Of a DNA stretch of 64,000 bases, positions 1 to 11,431 are shown one piece after another. The stretch is from Pictodentalium vernedei. Its lineage: Eukaryota > Mollusca > Scaphopoda > Dentaliida > Dentaliidae. Below the pieces are notes generated by a model. That model did not search any database. It worked only from the letters and a program-made list of their open reading frames with translations, and had not been told where the DNA came from. Location: NCBI GenBank assembly GCA_031216915.1, contig CM062288.1, forward strand, positions 177,733,919 to 177,797,918, in the 5' to 3' direction. Position numbers and translations under genes: made by a program. Numbering within the stretch: position 1 is the stretch's first letter; each line of letters starts with the position of its first letter.

Positions 1-2373
1 TGGTTAAAACTTTGGCTGGTCAAGAAAATGTTTTAACCGGTTAACCTTACATTCACTATACTCACCGTATATGTCCGTGTATAAGTCGCCCCTGTGTATA
101 AGTCGGACCCCAAACTCACACCTGGAATTCCTCCCTTTTGCCTAAAGTCCATGTATAAGTCGCACCCCCCATTTTTAAATATATGCAGTCAAAAAGAATT
201 AGTTGCAAGTTACGTTTTGCCAATTTGGGGCAGTTTGGGATGCAACGGAAATAGGAAAGTTTTGACGAGTTACCACGTGGTGAATAAGATAAAAGAATAA
301 AGGAAAATTATTACTAAAGATTTAAAAAATACTCGCATTTATTTGTTTTTCGTTGTTTGTTTATCACCCCAATGTCTTTCTTCATCCCTGTCAAGAAAAT
401 CCAAAGCTTGTTTGTGACTGAAAGTTCATAGTTTCAGAATCAGAGCACCATTTGCACCGTAACCTACGCAGTTGTTGTGATTAAGTTGGTTTTTCCGGAA
501 CGCGAGAATGTTCCGGAAAAACCAATAAAAATACAACAAATGCGCAGGTTACATGTAGCACAAATTGTTGTCCCACTTAAGCATTGTTGGTGCTATTGAA
601 ACTAACTTTACCTGGTGCACGTGTGCGTAATTTATAACCGGACATTACACATCAGTGAATTGGAGTTCATGGAATAAATAAATACATCTCTCCTTGTATT
701 GCTGGCAAACATTTAATGTGTTATTTATTTTTTCGTTGTTATTAGCTCAACGTGACAAAGTCAAGCTGAGCTATTGCCATCACTTCTCGTCCGTCGGCGT
801 ATGTACGTACGTACGTATGTTAGTACGTTAGTACGTACGTCCACAATTTCCTTTGGCACACCTCACAGGTCGCATTTATAATCAGATTACTTTGAAACTT
901 GATATGCTTGTTTGGGGTGACCTCTAGATGGGAGCTATCGATTTTCTTCAATTTCTGTCAAAAAATGTTGCCGCAGCCAACGTTCTTAGAACTTAGTTTA
1001 GTCAGAAGACTCAATATTTCCCTTTGGCATACCCTACAGGGTACATTTATGATCAGATTGCTTTGAAACCTGACATGCGTGTTTGGGGTGACCTCTAGAT
1101 GGGAGCTATCGATTTCTTCAATTTCCGTCAAAAAATGTTGCCGCGGCCAACGTTCTTAGAACTTAGTTTAGTCAAACCACAATATTTCCCTTTGGCACAC
1201 CCTACAGGGAACATTTATGATTTGATTGCTTTGAAACCTGGTATGCTTATTTAGGGTGACCTCTAGATGGGAGCTATCGATTTTCTTCAATTTCCGGCAA
1301 AAAATGTTGCCACGGGCCAACGTTCATAGAACTTAGTTTAGTCAGTCCTCAATATTTCCCTTTGGCACACCCTACAGGGACCAATTATGATCAGATTGCT
1401 TTGAAACCAGTTATGCTTGTTTGGGGAGACCTCTAGATGGGAGCTATCGATTTTCTTCAATTTCCGTCAAAAAATGTTGCCGCGGCCAACGTTCTTAGAA
1501 TTTAGTCTAGTCAGACCACAATATTTCCCTTTTGTACACCCTACAGGGCACTTTTATGATCGGATTGCTTTGAAACCTGGCATGCTTGTTTGGGGTTACC
1601 TCTAGATGGGAGCTATCGATTTTCTTCAATTTCCGTCAAAAAATGTTGCCGCGGCCAACGTTTTTAGAATTGAGTCTAGTCAAACCACAATATTTCCCTT
1701 TGGCTCACCCTACAGGGCACATTTATGATTAGATTGCTTTGAAACCTGGTATGCTTATTTACGGTGACCTCTAGATGGGAGCTATTGATTTTCTTCAATT
1801 TCCGTCAAAAAATGTTGCCACGGCCAACGTTCTTAGAATCTAGTCTAGTCAGACCACAATATTTCCCTTTTGTACAACCTACAGTGCACATTTATTTATG
1901 ATCGGATTGCTTTGAAGCCTGGCATGCTTGTTTGGGGAGGCCTCTAGATGGCAGCTATCGATTTTCTTCGGTTTCTGGCAAAAAATGTTGCCACTGGCAA
2001 AAAAAAATTAAATTGGTACCAATGATCTTCAATTTTGCCATTTCATTTATAACTTACCAAGTTCAAGTTTGTCAAGCTGAGCTACAGTGTCATTGACACT
2101 TTCATTTTGATGATTTTGTATTTTTTATGGTTTCATCCATATTGGCCCCACAAACCTGTTGATTTCCGGTAAACACATGGGCGATTGAACAACGACTAAA
2201 TAGAATACTTCTTTATTATTATTTATGGTCAGTGTAAATAACATTGGCCGGCCCGATATAATAGTTACAGTTGAAGCAAGAACACACTACAAATATAGGT
2301 ACCTTAAATGCGGTTAACCACGGTCAAACACGCTGGTTAACCGGTCAAAAAAAAGTCTTAACCGTGGCAGCAC
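1..2373. mobile_element. Non-autonomous hAT-like DNA transposon, left end at or beyond the window edge
   Basis: Read on the minus strand, the sequence ending at 2373 starts TAGTGCTGCCACGGTTAAG and continues with GGTTAACC blocks. The first 50 bases of the window carry related blocks in inverted orientation (GGTTAAAACTTT, CCGGTTAACC). That fits two terminal inverted repeats of one hAT-like element whose left tip lies at or just outside position 1. No transposase is visible. The element contains the hairpin-ended element at 743-2106 and landed in a ~166-bp monomer array that starts immediately at 2374. The 8-bp target duplication cannot be checked because the left flank is missing. Confidence 0.4.
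743..2106 (+). mobile_element. Hairpin-ended, HINE/pearl-like element (type-2 ends) with ~168-bp monomers
   Basis: The 5' end is TAGCTCAACGTGAC folding with TCAAGCTGAGCTA, followed by a GTCC/GTAC microsatellite (782-842). Seven tandem monomers follow (842 to about 2000), each containing TTTCCCTTTGGCACACC and GACCTCTAGATGGGAGC. The 3' end repeats TGAGCTA as a subterminal inverted repeat, then a 3' hairpin AGTGTCATTGACACT (2086-2100) and TTCATT. This architecture matches what is known of HINEs, the non-autonomous partners of Helentrons, which include the bivalve pearl elements; the assignment is an inference. No coding sequence of its own; ORFs in the monomers are incidental. Confidence 0.6.
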
Positions 2374-5042
2374 TACCCCCTCGATTCATAGTTGGGCTCA
2401 CTATAAAAGCTCGAATTCGAACTTAGTGCATTTCAGGCAAATTTCTTAAAAAATCTTCTCCAGATCCAGTTGGCAGAATCTTTTGATATTTGGTATGCAA
2501 CATTGTAGGGTGGATCTGATTCAAGTTTCTTCAAATCGCCCCCCTGGATTCATATTTGGGCTCACTATAGAAGCTCGAATTCGAACTTAGTGCATTTCAG
2601 GCAAATTTCTTAAAAAATCTTCTTCTCCAGATCCAGCTGGCAGAATCTTTTGATATTTGGTATGCAACATTGTGGGGTGGATCTGATACAAGTTTGTTCA
2701 AATCGGCCCCCTGGATTCATATTTGGGTTCACTATATAAGCCCGAATTCAAACTCAGTGCATTTCAGGCAAATTTCTTCAAAAATCATCTTCTCCAGATC
2801 CAGCAGGCAGAATCTTTTGGTATTTGGTATGCAACATTGTGGGGTGGATCTGATTCAAGTTTGTTCAAATCGGCTCCCTAGATTCATATTTGGGCTCACT
2901 ATAGATGTTTGAATTCGAACTTACTGCATTTCAGGCAAATTTCTTTGAAAATCTTCTTCTCAAGATCCAGCAGGCAGAATCTTTTGATATTGGGTATGCA
3001 CCATGCTTAGGGGGTGAGATTCAAGTTTGTTCAAGCCAAGTCCCTGGGTTCATATTTGGGCTCACTGTGGTAGCCTGAATTATAACTTTTCTTTTAAAAT
3101 CTTCTTCAGATCCAGCAGTCGGAATGTTTTGATATTTGTTGTGCAGCATCCTTAGGGGTTGAGATTCAAGTTTGTTCAAGCCATGTCCCTAGGTCCATAT
3201 TTATACCCCCGCTTCGAAGAAGTGGGGGCTATATAGGAATCGCCCTGTACGTCCGTACGTCCGTCCGTACGTCTTTCCGGACATGAAATTCTTGTGTGTG
3301 CAACTCCTCCTACATTTATCAATCAATTTGGACAAAACTTTTCAGACATCATCACTACTAAGTGAACATGCGCATATTCCAAGATTTTTGATCTGCGACA
3401 ATTTTAACCAGGTTATCTCCCTTTGACTTAGATTTATTATGTCTTTCCGTTCGAAACAAATTCTTGTGTGCGCAACTCCTCCTACATTAATGAACCGATT
3501 TTGATGAAACCTTTCAAACATCATCTCTACTAAGTGAACATGTGCATATTCCAAACTTTTTGATCTGCGACAATTTTAACCAGGTTATCTCTCTTGAACT
3601 TTGATTTAATATGGGTTTCTGCATGAAATTCTTGTGTGTGCAACTCCTACATTTATCAATCAATTTGGACGAAAGTTTACAGACATCATCTCTACTAAGT
3701 GAACATGCGCATATTCCAAAATTTTTGAGCTGTGGCAATTTTAACTAGGTTATCTCCCTTTAACTTAGATTTATTATGGGTTTCTACATGAAATTCTTGT
3801 GCGTGCAACTCCTACATTTATCAATCAATTTGGACAAAATTTTCAGACATCATCACTACTAAGTGAACATGCGCATATTCCAAGATTTTTGATCTGCGAC
3901 AATTTTAACCAGGTTATCTCCCTTTGACTTAGATTTATTATGTCTTTCCGTTCGAACAAATTCTTGTGTGCGCAACTCCTCCTACATTAATGAACCGATT
4001 TTGATGAAACCTTTCAAACATCATCTCTACTAAGTGAACATGTGCATATTCCAAACTTTTTGATCTGCGACAATTTTAACCAGGTTATCTCTCTTGAACT
4101 TTGATTTAATATGGGTTTCTGCATGAAATTCTTATGTGCGCAACTCCTCCTACATTTATCAATCAATTTGGACGAAAGTTTACAGACATCATCACTACTA
4201 AGTGAACATGCGCATATTCCAAAATTTTTGAGCTGTGGCAATTTTAACTAGGTTATCTCCCTTTAACTTAGATTTATTATGGGTTTCTACATGAAATTCT
4301 TGTGCGTGCAACTCCTCCTACATTTATCAATCAATTTTGACGAAACCTTTCAAACATTATCACAACTAAGTGAACATACGCATATTCCCAAATTTTTGAT
4401 CTGCGACAATTTTAACCAGGTTATCTCCCTTTAACTTGGATTTATTATGGGTTTTCAAATGGGATTCTTGTGTACACAACTCCTCCTACATTAATGAACC
4501 GATTTTGAATACATGTTGCACATTGTATTTTCCAAATGTAAACCATATATGTGTGGGCTCTTGAAGTATTCAGTGCTGTTCTGTGGAAGGCCACATGCAA
4601 ATACAAATTTCAACAACAAAAAAATGATCTTTATGTATACATTTCCTTATGGCCTTCGCCTACATGATCAGAAGTGCATTCCTCTAAAAACCCAAAGCGG
4701 GGGTATTAATCACCTTCAGTGATAGTTCTAGTTGGACTCACTGTGGGAGCCCGAATTATAACTTAGTTCAAAATGAGGAATTTTCTTTAAAAATCTTCTT
4801 CTTCAGATCCAGCAGTCGGAATGTTTTGATATTTGGTGTGCAGCATCCTTGGGGGGGGGGGGGGGGGATTCAAGTTTGTTAAAGCCAAGTCCCTGGGCTC
4901 ATACATGAGCTCCCTGCGGGAGCCCGAATTATAACTTAGTTCAATATGAGGAATATTCTTTAAAAATCTTCTTTTTTTTTTCAGATTCACTGGTCAGAAT
5001 CTGTCAGGTGAGCGCCCTCAGGCCCCCTGGGGCCTCTTGTTT
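2374..5042 (+). mobile_element. Hairpin-ended element, 5'-truncated, type-1 3' end, interrupted at 3202-4729
   Basis: This holds ~166-bp monomers of the same family as the arrays at 18.0-20.7 kb and 57.0-59.4 kb; shared landmarks are GATCCAGCAGGCAGAATCTT and GATTCAAGTTTGTTCAAATC. It ends at about 5042 with TCAGGTGAGCG, the hairpin CAGGCCCCCTGGGGCCT and CTTGTT, the type-1 terminus seen six times in this window. The array is split by the unrelated element at 3202-4729. Its 5' end is missing, removed where the hAT-like element joins at 2373. A G15 run at 4852-4867 sits in the last-but-one monomer. Confidence 0.6.
3202..4729 (+). mobile_element. Complete hairpin-ended element inserted in a monomer array, with exact subterminal inverted repeats
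   Basis: The 5' end is TATACCCCCGCTTCG followed by AGTGGGGGCTATA, forming a hairpin, and then (GTCCGTAC)n. Eight monomers of about 168 bp follow, marked by GAAATTCTTGTGTG at 3286, 3459, 3626, 3789, 3957, 4125, 4293 and 4461. A unique 200-bp tail leads to AAAGCGGGGGTATTAAT, the exact inverted copy of the 5' block, then the 3' hairpin ATCACCTTCAGTGAT. The host monomer resumes at 4730. The insertion is therefore directly visible against neighbouring uninterrupted monomers. Confidence 0.65.
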
Positions 5043-5290
5043 TTTTTTATCTTTTCACCTAGGCTTATGATATTTGGCATGTGGGTGTATCAACATAAGA
5101 CAACATTGTATCATGTACTGTTGTGATGTCAGAAGACCTTGATCTTTGACATCAAGGTCAAATTATTGAATTGTTCAGCTAGGTTTATGATAGTTGGCAT
5201 ATGAATGTAACAGCCAGGCTGATGTGTCACATTCTATCTTGAACTTCCATGATCTTGACCTTTAGTTTGATCTTTGTTGGTCGTAAGTTG
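5043..5290 (+). repeat. Two degenerate monomers of the nuclear-receptor-half-site array
   Basis: About two diverged monomers with CTTTTCACCTAGGCTTATG and GGCATGTGGGTGTATCA, the same family as the array at 33.1-33.6 kb. AAGGTCA-like half-sites are present but less regular than in that array. No ends are visible; this is probably a fragment. Confidence 0.5.
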
Positions 5291-5350
5291 GAAGCATGGA
5301 ACTAATCGAAGGGGAGACATGTGTTTTAGTTCACTAAAACAGTTCCCTCT

Positions 5351-5941
5351 AGTTTTTCTTTCGATTTCTAAGCTTGTGTCGAGTACCTGTGGTCTGTGTA
5401 TGTTCAGAAAAATACTAGGGTTCACTGGGAATTCCTCACCGACGTAATCAATTTTGTGTCAAGCGATGCAAACACTTCGAAGTTTGGAATTTTTATTGTC
5501 AATAAATTCCACATCGATAATAAAATTATTGGATTTAAAATGGCAACAATTAACTTGGATTATCAACAATTTGTTCACAGTAGCTTGATCCAGTAAAGAG
5601 TTTAGATATCAACGTCCATTTCATGAGATAATATGCGAGGGTAAAGTCAAAGTTACTGCCAATTTTTGTGATATGAACAATGAATACGAAGGATAATCGG
5701 TACCGTGAAATGTTACGTGCCCCTCGCGGACTACTATCGTCATTCAGTGGTATGATGTACATGGTTAAAAAATAGTCGACTATGAAAAATAATAGTAGAG
5801 TTTTGCACTTTCCGACGGTAAGTCAACTGAATCGAATAGTCATGGCAGCCCTAACCATGGGTACTCAATTAATAATCAGAATCGTCCAATTATGATTGAA
5901 TAATCGGTTCATGGGCCTATAATATAATCGGTTGATCACTA
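5351..5941 (+). repeat. Left arm of a ~590-bp inverted duplication
   Basis: This segment is the inverted, diverged copy of 8600-9182. Matching landmarks are TTTTTCTTTCGATTTCT here against AGAAATCGAAAGAAAAA at 9169, and ATAATCGGTTGATCACTA here against TAGTGATCAACCGATTAT at 8600. It contains hAT-type terminal sequences (CATGGCAGCCCTA near 5850). The two arms enclose 2.7 kb holding a monomer array and an hAT-like insertion. Confidence 0.65.
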
Positions 5942-6309
5942 TTTGTCATGGTTTCTTTGTAGGTGTGGTCTATGCTTAATTCTTGAGATGACTGAAGTGA
6001 CATGTAGTGTATACGTGTACATTGTACATGGGTACTGAGAATTTTCTTTTGTTTTGTTGACAATCGAAGATAGGTGAAAAATAAATAAGGGAAACAACAC
6101 TGAACAATGATTTATTTGAATAAAATATCACTCACCATGTTGTAATTATATCGAGAATAGTATTCACCTCTATTGCAGAAGATAATAAAATGTGGTTTAC
6201 GATTCATCACAAGATGCTTGGCAACAATCGGTTGAACCGATGTTCCAGGAGCTGTTGTCGTAATTCGATTGCCCACAATCAGCCGATTGTGGTGGCTGGT
6301 TCCGATCAT
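5942..6309. other. Gap without an assigned gene; one possible minus-strand exon
   Basis: Between the inverted-duplication arm and the monomer array there is about 370 bp of low-copy-looking sequence. It includes a short inverted repeat (CCACAATC ... GATTGTGG) and the possible exon listed at 6136-6319. No repeat family is recognised here. Confidence 0.4.
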
Positions 6310-6319
6310 CAGTTGAACA
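6136..6319 (-). CDS. Possible exon of an unidentified minus-strand gene
   Basis: The minus strand is open for about 60 codons, containing LIVGNRITTTAPGTSVQPIV and MNRKPHFIIFCNRGEYYSRY. A strong-looking donor (ACATG|GTGAGTGA) lies at the low-coordinate end and a possible acceptor (GATTTAG) at the high end. The composition looks more like protein than the monomer ORFs do. I do not recognise the family. It could equally be a relic of an autonomous transposon. A second candidate exon lies at 9320-9505, but its phase does not join this one directly, so any gene would need another exon between them. Confidence 0.2.
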
Positions 6320-8227
6320 CTAAATCTTTTTTCAAATTTCATATGTAGCTTTTAAAGATGGGCGGTTTTCAAATTTCATGTTGGTTCTGGTTTCATTCAA
6401 AGAGTCGGGTTTTAGGTTTCGGTTTTCATTGTACAAACATAACAATACATTGCATTTGCATATAAGAAGATGTTTTTGGTGCCAGTCAGTGTCACAGGGA
6501 CTCCCTTTCCATGGCAACGCACCTGTATAATATACTGCACCTGTGTAATATACCTGTACTCTGATTTACTGAAGACAATGTGTTTGCATTGAGTAAAATG
6601 ATTTTTGCCTTGAGTCTGTTGCATAATTAGTCCCCCCCCCCACCCCCCCCCCCCCCCCCACCCCAATACCTTTGTTTAGGGTAACCCAACACACCCTAAA
6701 AAATTATGCCGACCTGGCCGACCATAAAAAATTTATCGCGTAAAAGTCGCTCATATAGGTTGTTGTAACTCTAAATTTCCATCCAACTTCAACTGTGACT
6801 TTGACACTGGCTTTGGAGTTCAAAGCAAGTGACAAGTTCCAGTTTAGCAAAGTAAATCGCATTTGATAAACAGATGAACATTTAAAACACGATGTGTAAG
6901 AAGTAATTTTGTCACCTATTTACGCGGTAAATGCCACACTCGAACGCAATACCAATTACTGCAGCTGTTCTGAAAAAGGGGTATCATTACTCTGAAGTTT
7001 GAAAACAAGGTTAACTTTAGGTTGTTTCTCTCTTTATTCTGAAAAGTGAAGACCTGTTAGAGTTTTTCAACATTGAAGTTAAAAACCATGATGACAGGTT
7101 TTCTGTAATTGTTTCGGTTTTGATAACGAAACCGAACCAAATTTTCAGTTAACCACCCATCTCTAGTAGCTTTGGTGTGATGTCTAGATGAGTGCTATTG
7201 AATCTTTTCGGAATTTTGTTGAAAAACATGGCTGCCAGCAGCCATGTTGGATCCGGATATAAATTGCCCAACAATTTCTTTAGCACCCCTACAGGCCGTG
7301 CTCTCACTCAGTACCAAATTTCATATGTGGCCTTGTGGCATTGTCTAGATGGGAGCTAGTGATTTGTTTCAAATTTCATTGAAAAACATGGCCACAAGTG
7401 GCCATCATAGATTTGGGCATATAAATTGTCAACAATTCCACTAGCACACCCTACAGGCCTCATCTCTCACCCAATCTTTTTCAAATTTTATATGTCGCTT
7501 TGGTGCGATATCTAGATGGGAGCTATTGAATATTTCTTGGATTCAGATATAAATTGTCAACAATTCCATTAGCACACCCTACAGGTCGCATCTCTCACCT
7601 GATCTTTTATGAAATTCATATAAAGCTTTGATGTGATGCTGTCAAATTTTTCTGAATTTCTGTCAAAAATATGGCTGCCAGCAGCAATCTTGGATTGGCA
7701 ATTGAATTATCAACAATTCCATTAGCACAACCTGCAGGCCACATCTCTCACCCAATCTTTTTCAAATTTAATATATAGTTTTTGTGTGATAACTAGATAG
7801 GAGCTATCGATTTTTTCCGAATTTCGTAAAAAAACATGGCCACCAGTGGCATCTTAGGTTAGGCATATAAATTGTCAACAGTTCCATTAGCACACCCTCC
7901 AGGCCACTTCCTATCACCCATATTTTCAAATTTTGCATGTAACTTTGGTATGATGTCCAGATGGGAGTTCTCAAATTTTTCTACATTCTGTTGAAAAAGA
8001 TAGCTGCCACCGGGCATCTTGGATTTGACATATAAATTGTCAACAATTCCATTAGTACATCCAACAGGCCCCAACCCTCACCCGATTTTTTCAGATTTCA
8101 TTTGTAGCTTTGGTGTGATGTCTTTTCTGCAGAAACTTGAGTGAATGACTTGGTATTACTGGATCTTTCAGTTTAGTTCAGTCCCTTCTTAGACAAGTTG
8201 GGCTGCAGTGCCATTGACACTTTCATT
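6310..8227 (+). mobile_element. Hairpin-ended element (type-2 3' end), 5' end not visible, split by the hAT-like insertion
   Basis: Six or so monomers of 130-165 bp carry CAACAATTCCATTAGCACAC, CTACAGGCC and CATGGC(T/C)(G/A)CCA. The last monomers lead to GGGCTGCAGTGCCATTGACACT and TTCATT (about 8205-8227), a diverged copy of the type-2 3' hairpin at 2086-2106. The left part (6310-6353) is separated by the element at 6354-7166. A clear 5' hairpin with microsatellite is absent, so the copy is truncated or decayed. Confidence 0.5.
6354..7166. mobile_element. Non-autonomous hAT-like element with 8-bp target duplication
   Basis: The ends are AAAGATGGGCGGTT on the left and AACCACCCATCT on the right, an inverted pair. 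The flanks are TAGCTTTT (6346-6353) and TAGCTTTG (7167-7174), an 8-bp duplication with one mismatch, the length expected for hAT transposons. Joining the flanks restores a normal ~160-bp monomer of the surrounding array. The interior carries a C-rich run (6632-6664) and no transposase. A related stretch lies in inverted orientation at 49437-49530. Confidence 0.55.
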
Positions 8228-8599
8228 TTCTAGTCTTATGGGCCTTTTTCCACTTTTTTCAACTTAGAAACCCTTGGCGGTGATAGAGGTGGCATTGCAC
8301 CTTGTTTTTAAGCCTAATTTAAGGGTAATTTTTTTTTTTTTTTTTTTTTTTTTTTGTCGTTATTCAAGCACAAGTACTTTTGGATTTGTTCATGTTTTTC
8401 CTTGTTTCCTTGTTATTTAAAATTCTTTGCTGATTTTCAAATGAAAACCGAAACCGAACTGAAATTTCACAACCAGGCAGCTCTACTGTGGTCTGCTAAA
8501 TCTTTATATAACATCTGATAGAATATGGGAAAATATCACAACGTTATCAGGGACGAATCCAGGGATTTTGTTGGGGACCACTGTTTTTCAATTGAGGGT
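8228..8599. other. Gap: T-rich spacer, no gene seen
   Basis: It holds a T homopolymer near 8330-8355 and a stretch GAAAACCGAAACCGAAC that echoes the right part of the hAT-like element at 7105-7160. No coding sequence is supported. Confidence 0.5.
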
Positions 8600-9182
8600 T
8601 AGTGATCAACCGATTATATCATGGGCCCATGACCTGATTACCGATTATTCAGTCATAATCTTCAGATTCTGATTATTAATTGAGTACCAATGTTTAGGGC
8701 TGCCATGACTATTGGGTTAATCAAGTCAACTAACCATTGGAGGATACTATAGTCAACTATTTTTTTGCTGTGTTCATACCACTGAATGATGATATTGGTG
8801 GGCGAGGGGCACGTAACATTTCACGGTACCTGTCATCCTTCGTATTCATTGTTCATATCACAAAAATAGGCAGTAACTTTGACTTTACCCTTGCATATTA
8901 TCTCATGAAATGGATGTTGTTATATTTAAACTCCATACTGGATCAAGCTACTGTGGACAAATTGTTGATAATCCATGTTAATTGTTGTCATTTTAAATCC
9001 AATAATTGTATTATCGATGTGGAATTTATTGACACTAAAAATTTCCAAACTTGGAAGTGTTAGCATCACATGACACAAAATTGATTACGTCAATGAAGAA
9101 TTCTCAGTAAGCCTTAGTGGGTTTTTTTTAATATTCATAGACCGCAGGTACTCGGCACAAGCTGAGAAATCGAAAGAAAAAT
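8600..9182 (-). repeat. Right arm of the ~590-bp inverted duplication
   Basis: Inverted copy of 5351-5941, clearly diverged, with several indels (for example around 8735-8800). It contains TTAGGGCTGCCATGACTAT at 8697, an hAT-like terminus mirrored at about 5850 in the left arm. That shows the copied segment already contained nested transposon ends. Confidence 0.65.
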
Positions 9183-11431
9183 TATATCTGATAGCATTTT
9201 TGAATGGATGCTGACGTACCCCCATAATGATATATATTAAATATTGAGGGGCACAAGTACCTGTGACATTGACCAGGGGAAATAACAATTGATCATTATA
9301 ACAACATGGTGTCACTCACTTGGTGGGCAGAGCTTACTTTGATGGACGCATTAAGTCTGCTTTCTTTTTTCAATTCTCCCGTTGATGCTCCTTTCATTAT
9401 CTCTGATAGAGTATTAGTGTTGTTTAATAAAAGAGTTATTATGATTTGGTGTCGCTTCATCCGGACATTTGCCAGGATAGAGTTATTGGTTGGTGTCAAT
9501 GTCATTTCTTTTTTTGATCACTTGGCTGTGCTCTTTCACAAAACAAGCGTGACGTAATTTGCAGTCAGCTCTGGACATGATTCCAATAGACCAGCATTTT
9601 GTTAATTTTATGATAAATCCATCGAAACAGTGGGTAGTAAATCTATCTGAGCTGTCAGTTAGTAGTATAATAGTATTCTATTGATTTCTTGTTATCAGCA
9701 GGCTTTTTGTGAAATTGCCGTCCGTGATTTGTGACTTGTGTTTGAAAAAAATGACAATCGGCGAGAACAGATATTTTTCTGGTAGTGTCAATTCGATTCC
9801 GATACCCTGTAATCAGCAGATTATGTCAGCCAATACATTTAACTGTTTGATGACTATTGAAGATGTCCCCAAATAAATTGAGATGTCAATACAAACGATT
9901 AGACCACTGCATTTGTCTTGAAGTGCTTTTTTCAACTGCATGTGTATGGATTTCTACTAAATATTGGAAATAATTGCTTCAAACTGTTAGATTTCAAAGT
10001 TGAATGACATTTTCCTGCAGGAAGTTGGGCTCCAGAGTCTAGGCGCCCGTACCTGTAACAGGTATCAAATTCAGGGGTTGATTTAATTTTTAAAAAGTGA
10101 ATAGCTGCTTAGTAACTTGGATAAATTTTGATTAGCATTTCCTATTATTTATGTTTATGTCATGTGAAATTGATTAGCTATAGTTAAAAATTGATTTGAA
10201 AATCGCTCTGCGAATCCAAATTGAATCTGGTTCTGTCCCTGGACATAACGTAACTTTGACAGATGCTCCCCCACCCCCACCCCCACCCCTTTCCTCCTCC
10301 CTCACCTCTCCATGAGTAAATTAAGACAAGCCATTATGGCTGTTATAGTGTAATTGAAGGTGGGCGATGGTGGCTCTCCTTCAATTTGCAATTGGCCAGG
10401 TTACAAATAAAAAGGGTCAAAAAAAAAATTTTGCAGAATTTTAATTGTTGAGATAGCCCAATTGACAAATTAAATAAAATGTTGAATTTGCTTCTCAGTG
10501 GAATTTTGCTTTAGTTTTGTTGGCAGATTTGAAAAGCAGTGCTTACAACTACATGCAGTTGAAGTCAAACACAAAATCTTAACTGGTTTAGTGCTGGAAG
10601 CCCATATTTGGACTTGTATTATCAAGTGCAGTACAGCATTTTAAAGGCTTCATTTTCTCCAATTCTGTGGATGTGCTTATTATATTGGAAGTGAAGTTAT
10701 TCCGTCTGTATGGATTTGCCTTGTTACAAGTAATGGGAGAGTTCTAACCAGTCAAAGGCATCTCGTGGCTGTAGACTGTACTATTAAAAGAGAACAAAGT
10801 AGGATTGTTACACGTGGTTGTTTTCTTAGAATGCTTGGGACTTGAATGATGATACAAGCACAGTAGCAAAATGTTAGTATGAAAGTGGCATGTTGTACAA
10901 CACAAAATCTGTGGAACAAGAGTCATATATAATATTCTATATAACAACAGTCTATATAATATTTTCATGCTCCATGTGTGTTTTCACCGTTGTGACCTTG
11001 ATTAACTACCACAGTAACATTCTCATTCAGGGGAATAAATGCGCTTTTTAACTTTTTCAACTGGCTACATTGGTAACTGGTTTATAAGCAGATATCCGGT
11101 CAGCCGTTTTAGCACTAGACTTCTTCCACATATTTCCATGAAAAGAGACCCAACATTTTATCCCTAGCGGAAACACTGATAAATTGTAACATGCATGTCT
11201 ACAAATTTTGATAACCAAAAACAGGAATGCACAAATTGATAACCACACATTGATTTTGTCCAATGGTTTATGCAAAATTTTCTGGGATAACCTTTTCTCA
11301 CTCCTCTAAAACCACATGATTCAAATTGGAGTTTCAAACAAATTTATCATAAACCCTTGACAACAATCGATTGTTAGTTTTTCAGTTACATTTGAGGTGA
11401 TTGTTTATTCTGACATTGCATTTTTTATTTT
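9183..11431. other. Anonymous AT-rich interval, no confirmed gene
   Basis: Apart from a possible minus-strand exon (9320-9505) and a CCCCCACCCCCA stretch near 10265, nothing recognisable is seen. There is no monomer array, SINE or hairpin-ended terminus. It lies upstream of UBA52 and may contain its unseen 5' untranslated exon and promoter, but no element could be assigned. Confidence 0.4.
9320..9505 (-). CDS. Possible first exon of an unidentified minus-strand gene
   Basis: From the ATG at 9505 the minus strand is open for 62 codons, up to a donor-like CACCAA|GTGAGTGA. The peptide is Lys/Asn/Thr rich and includes RMKRHQIIITLLLNNTNTLS and EIMKGASTGELKKESRLNAS. I recognise no domain. The opposite strand is also open here, which weakens the case. 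Its donor phase (0) does not match the acceptor of the candidate at 6136-6319. Confidence 0.18.
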
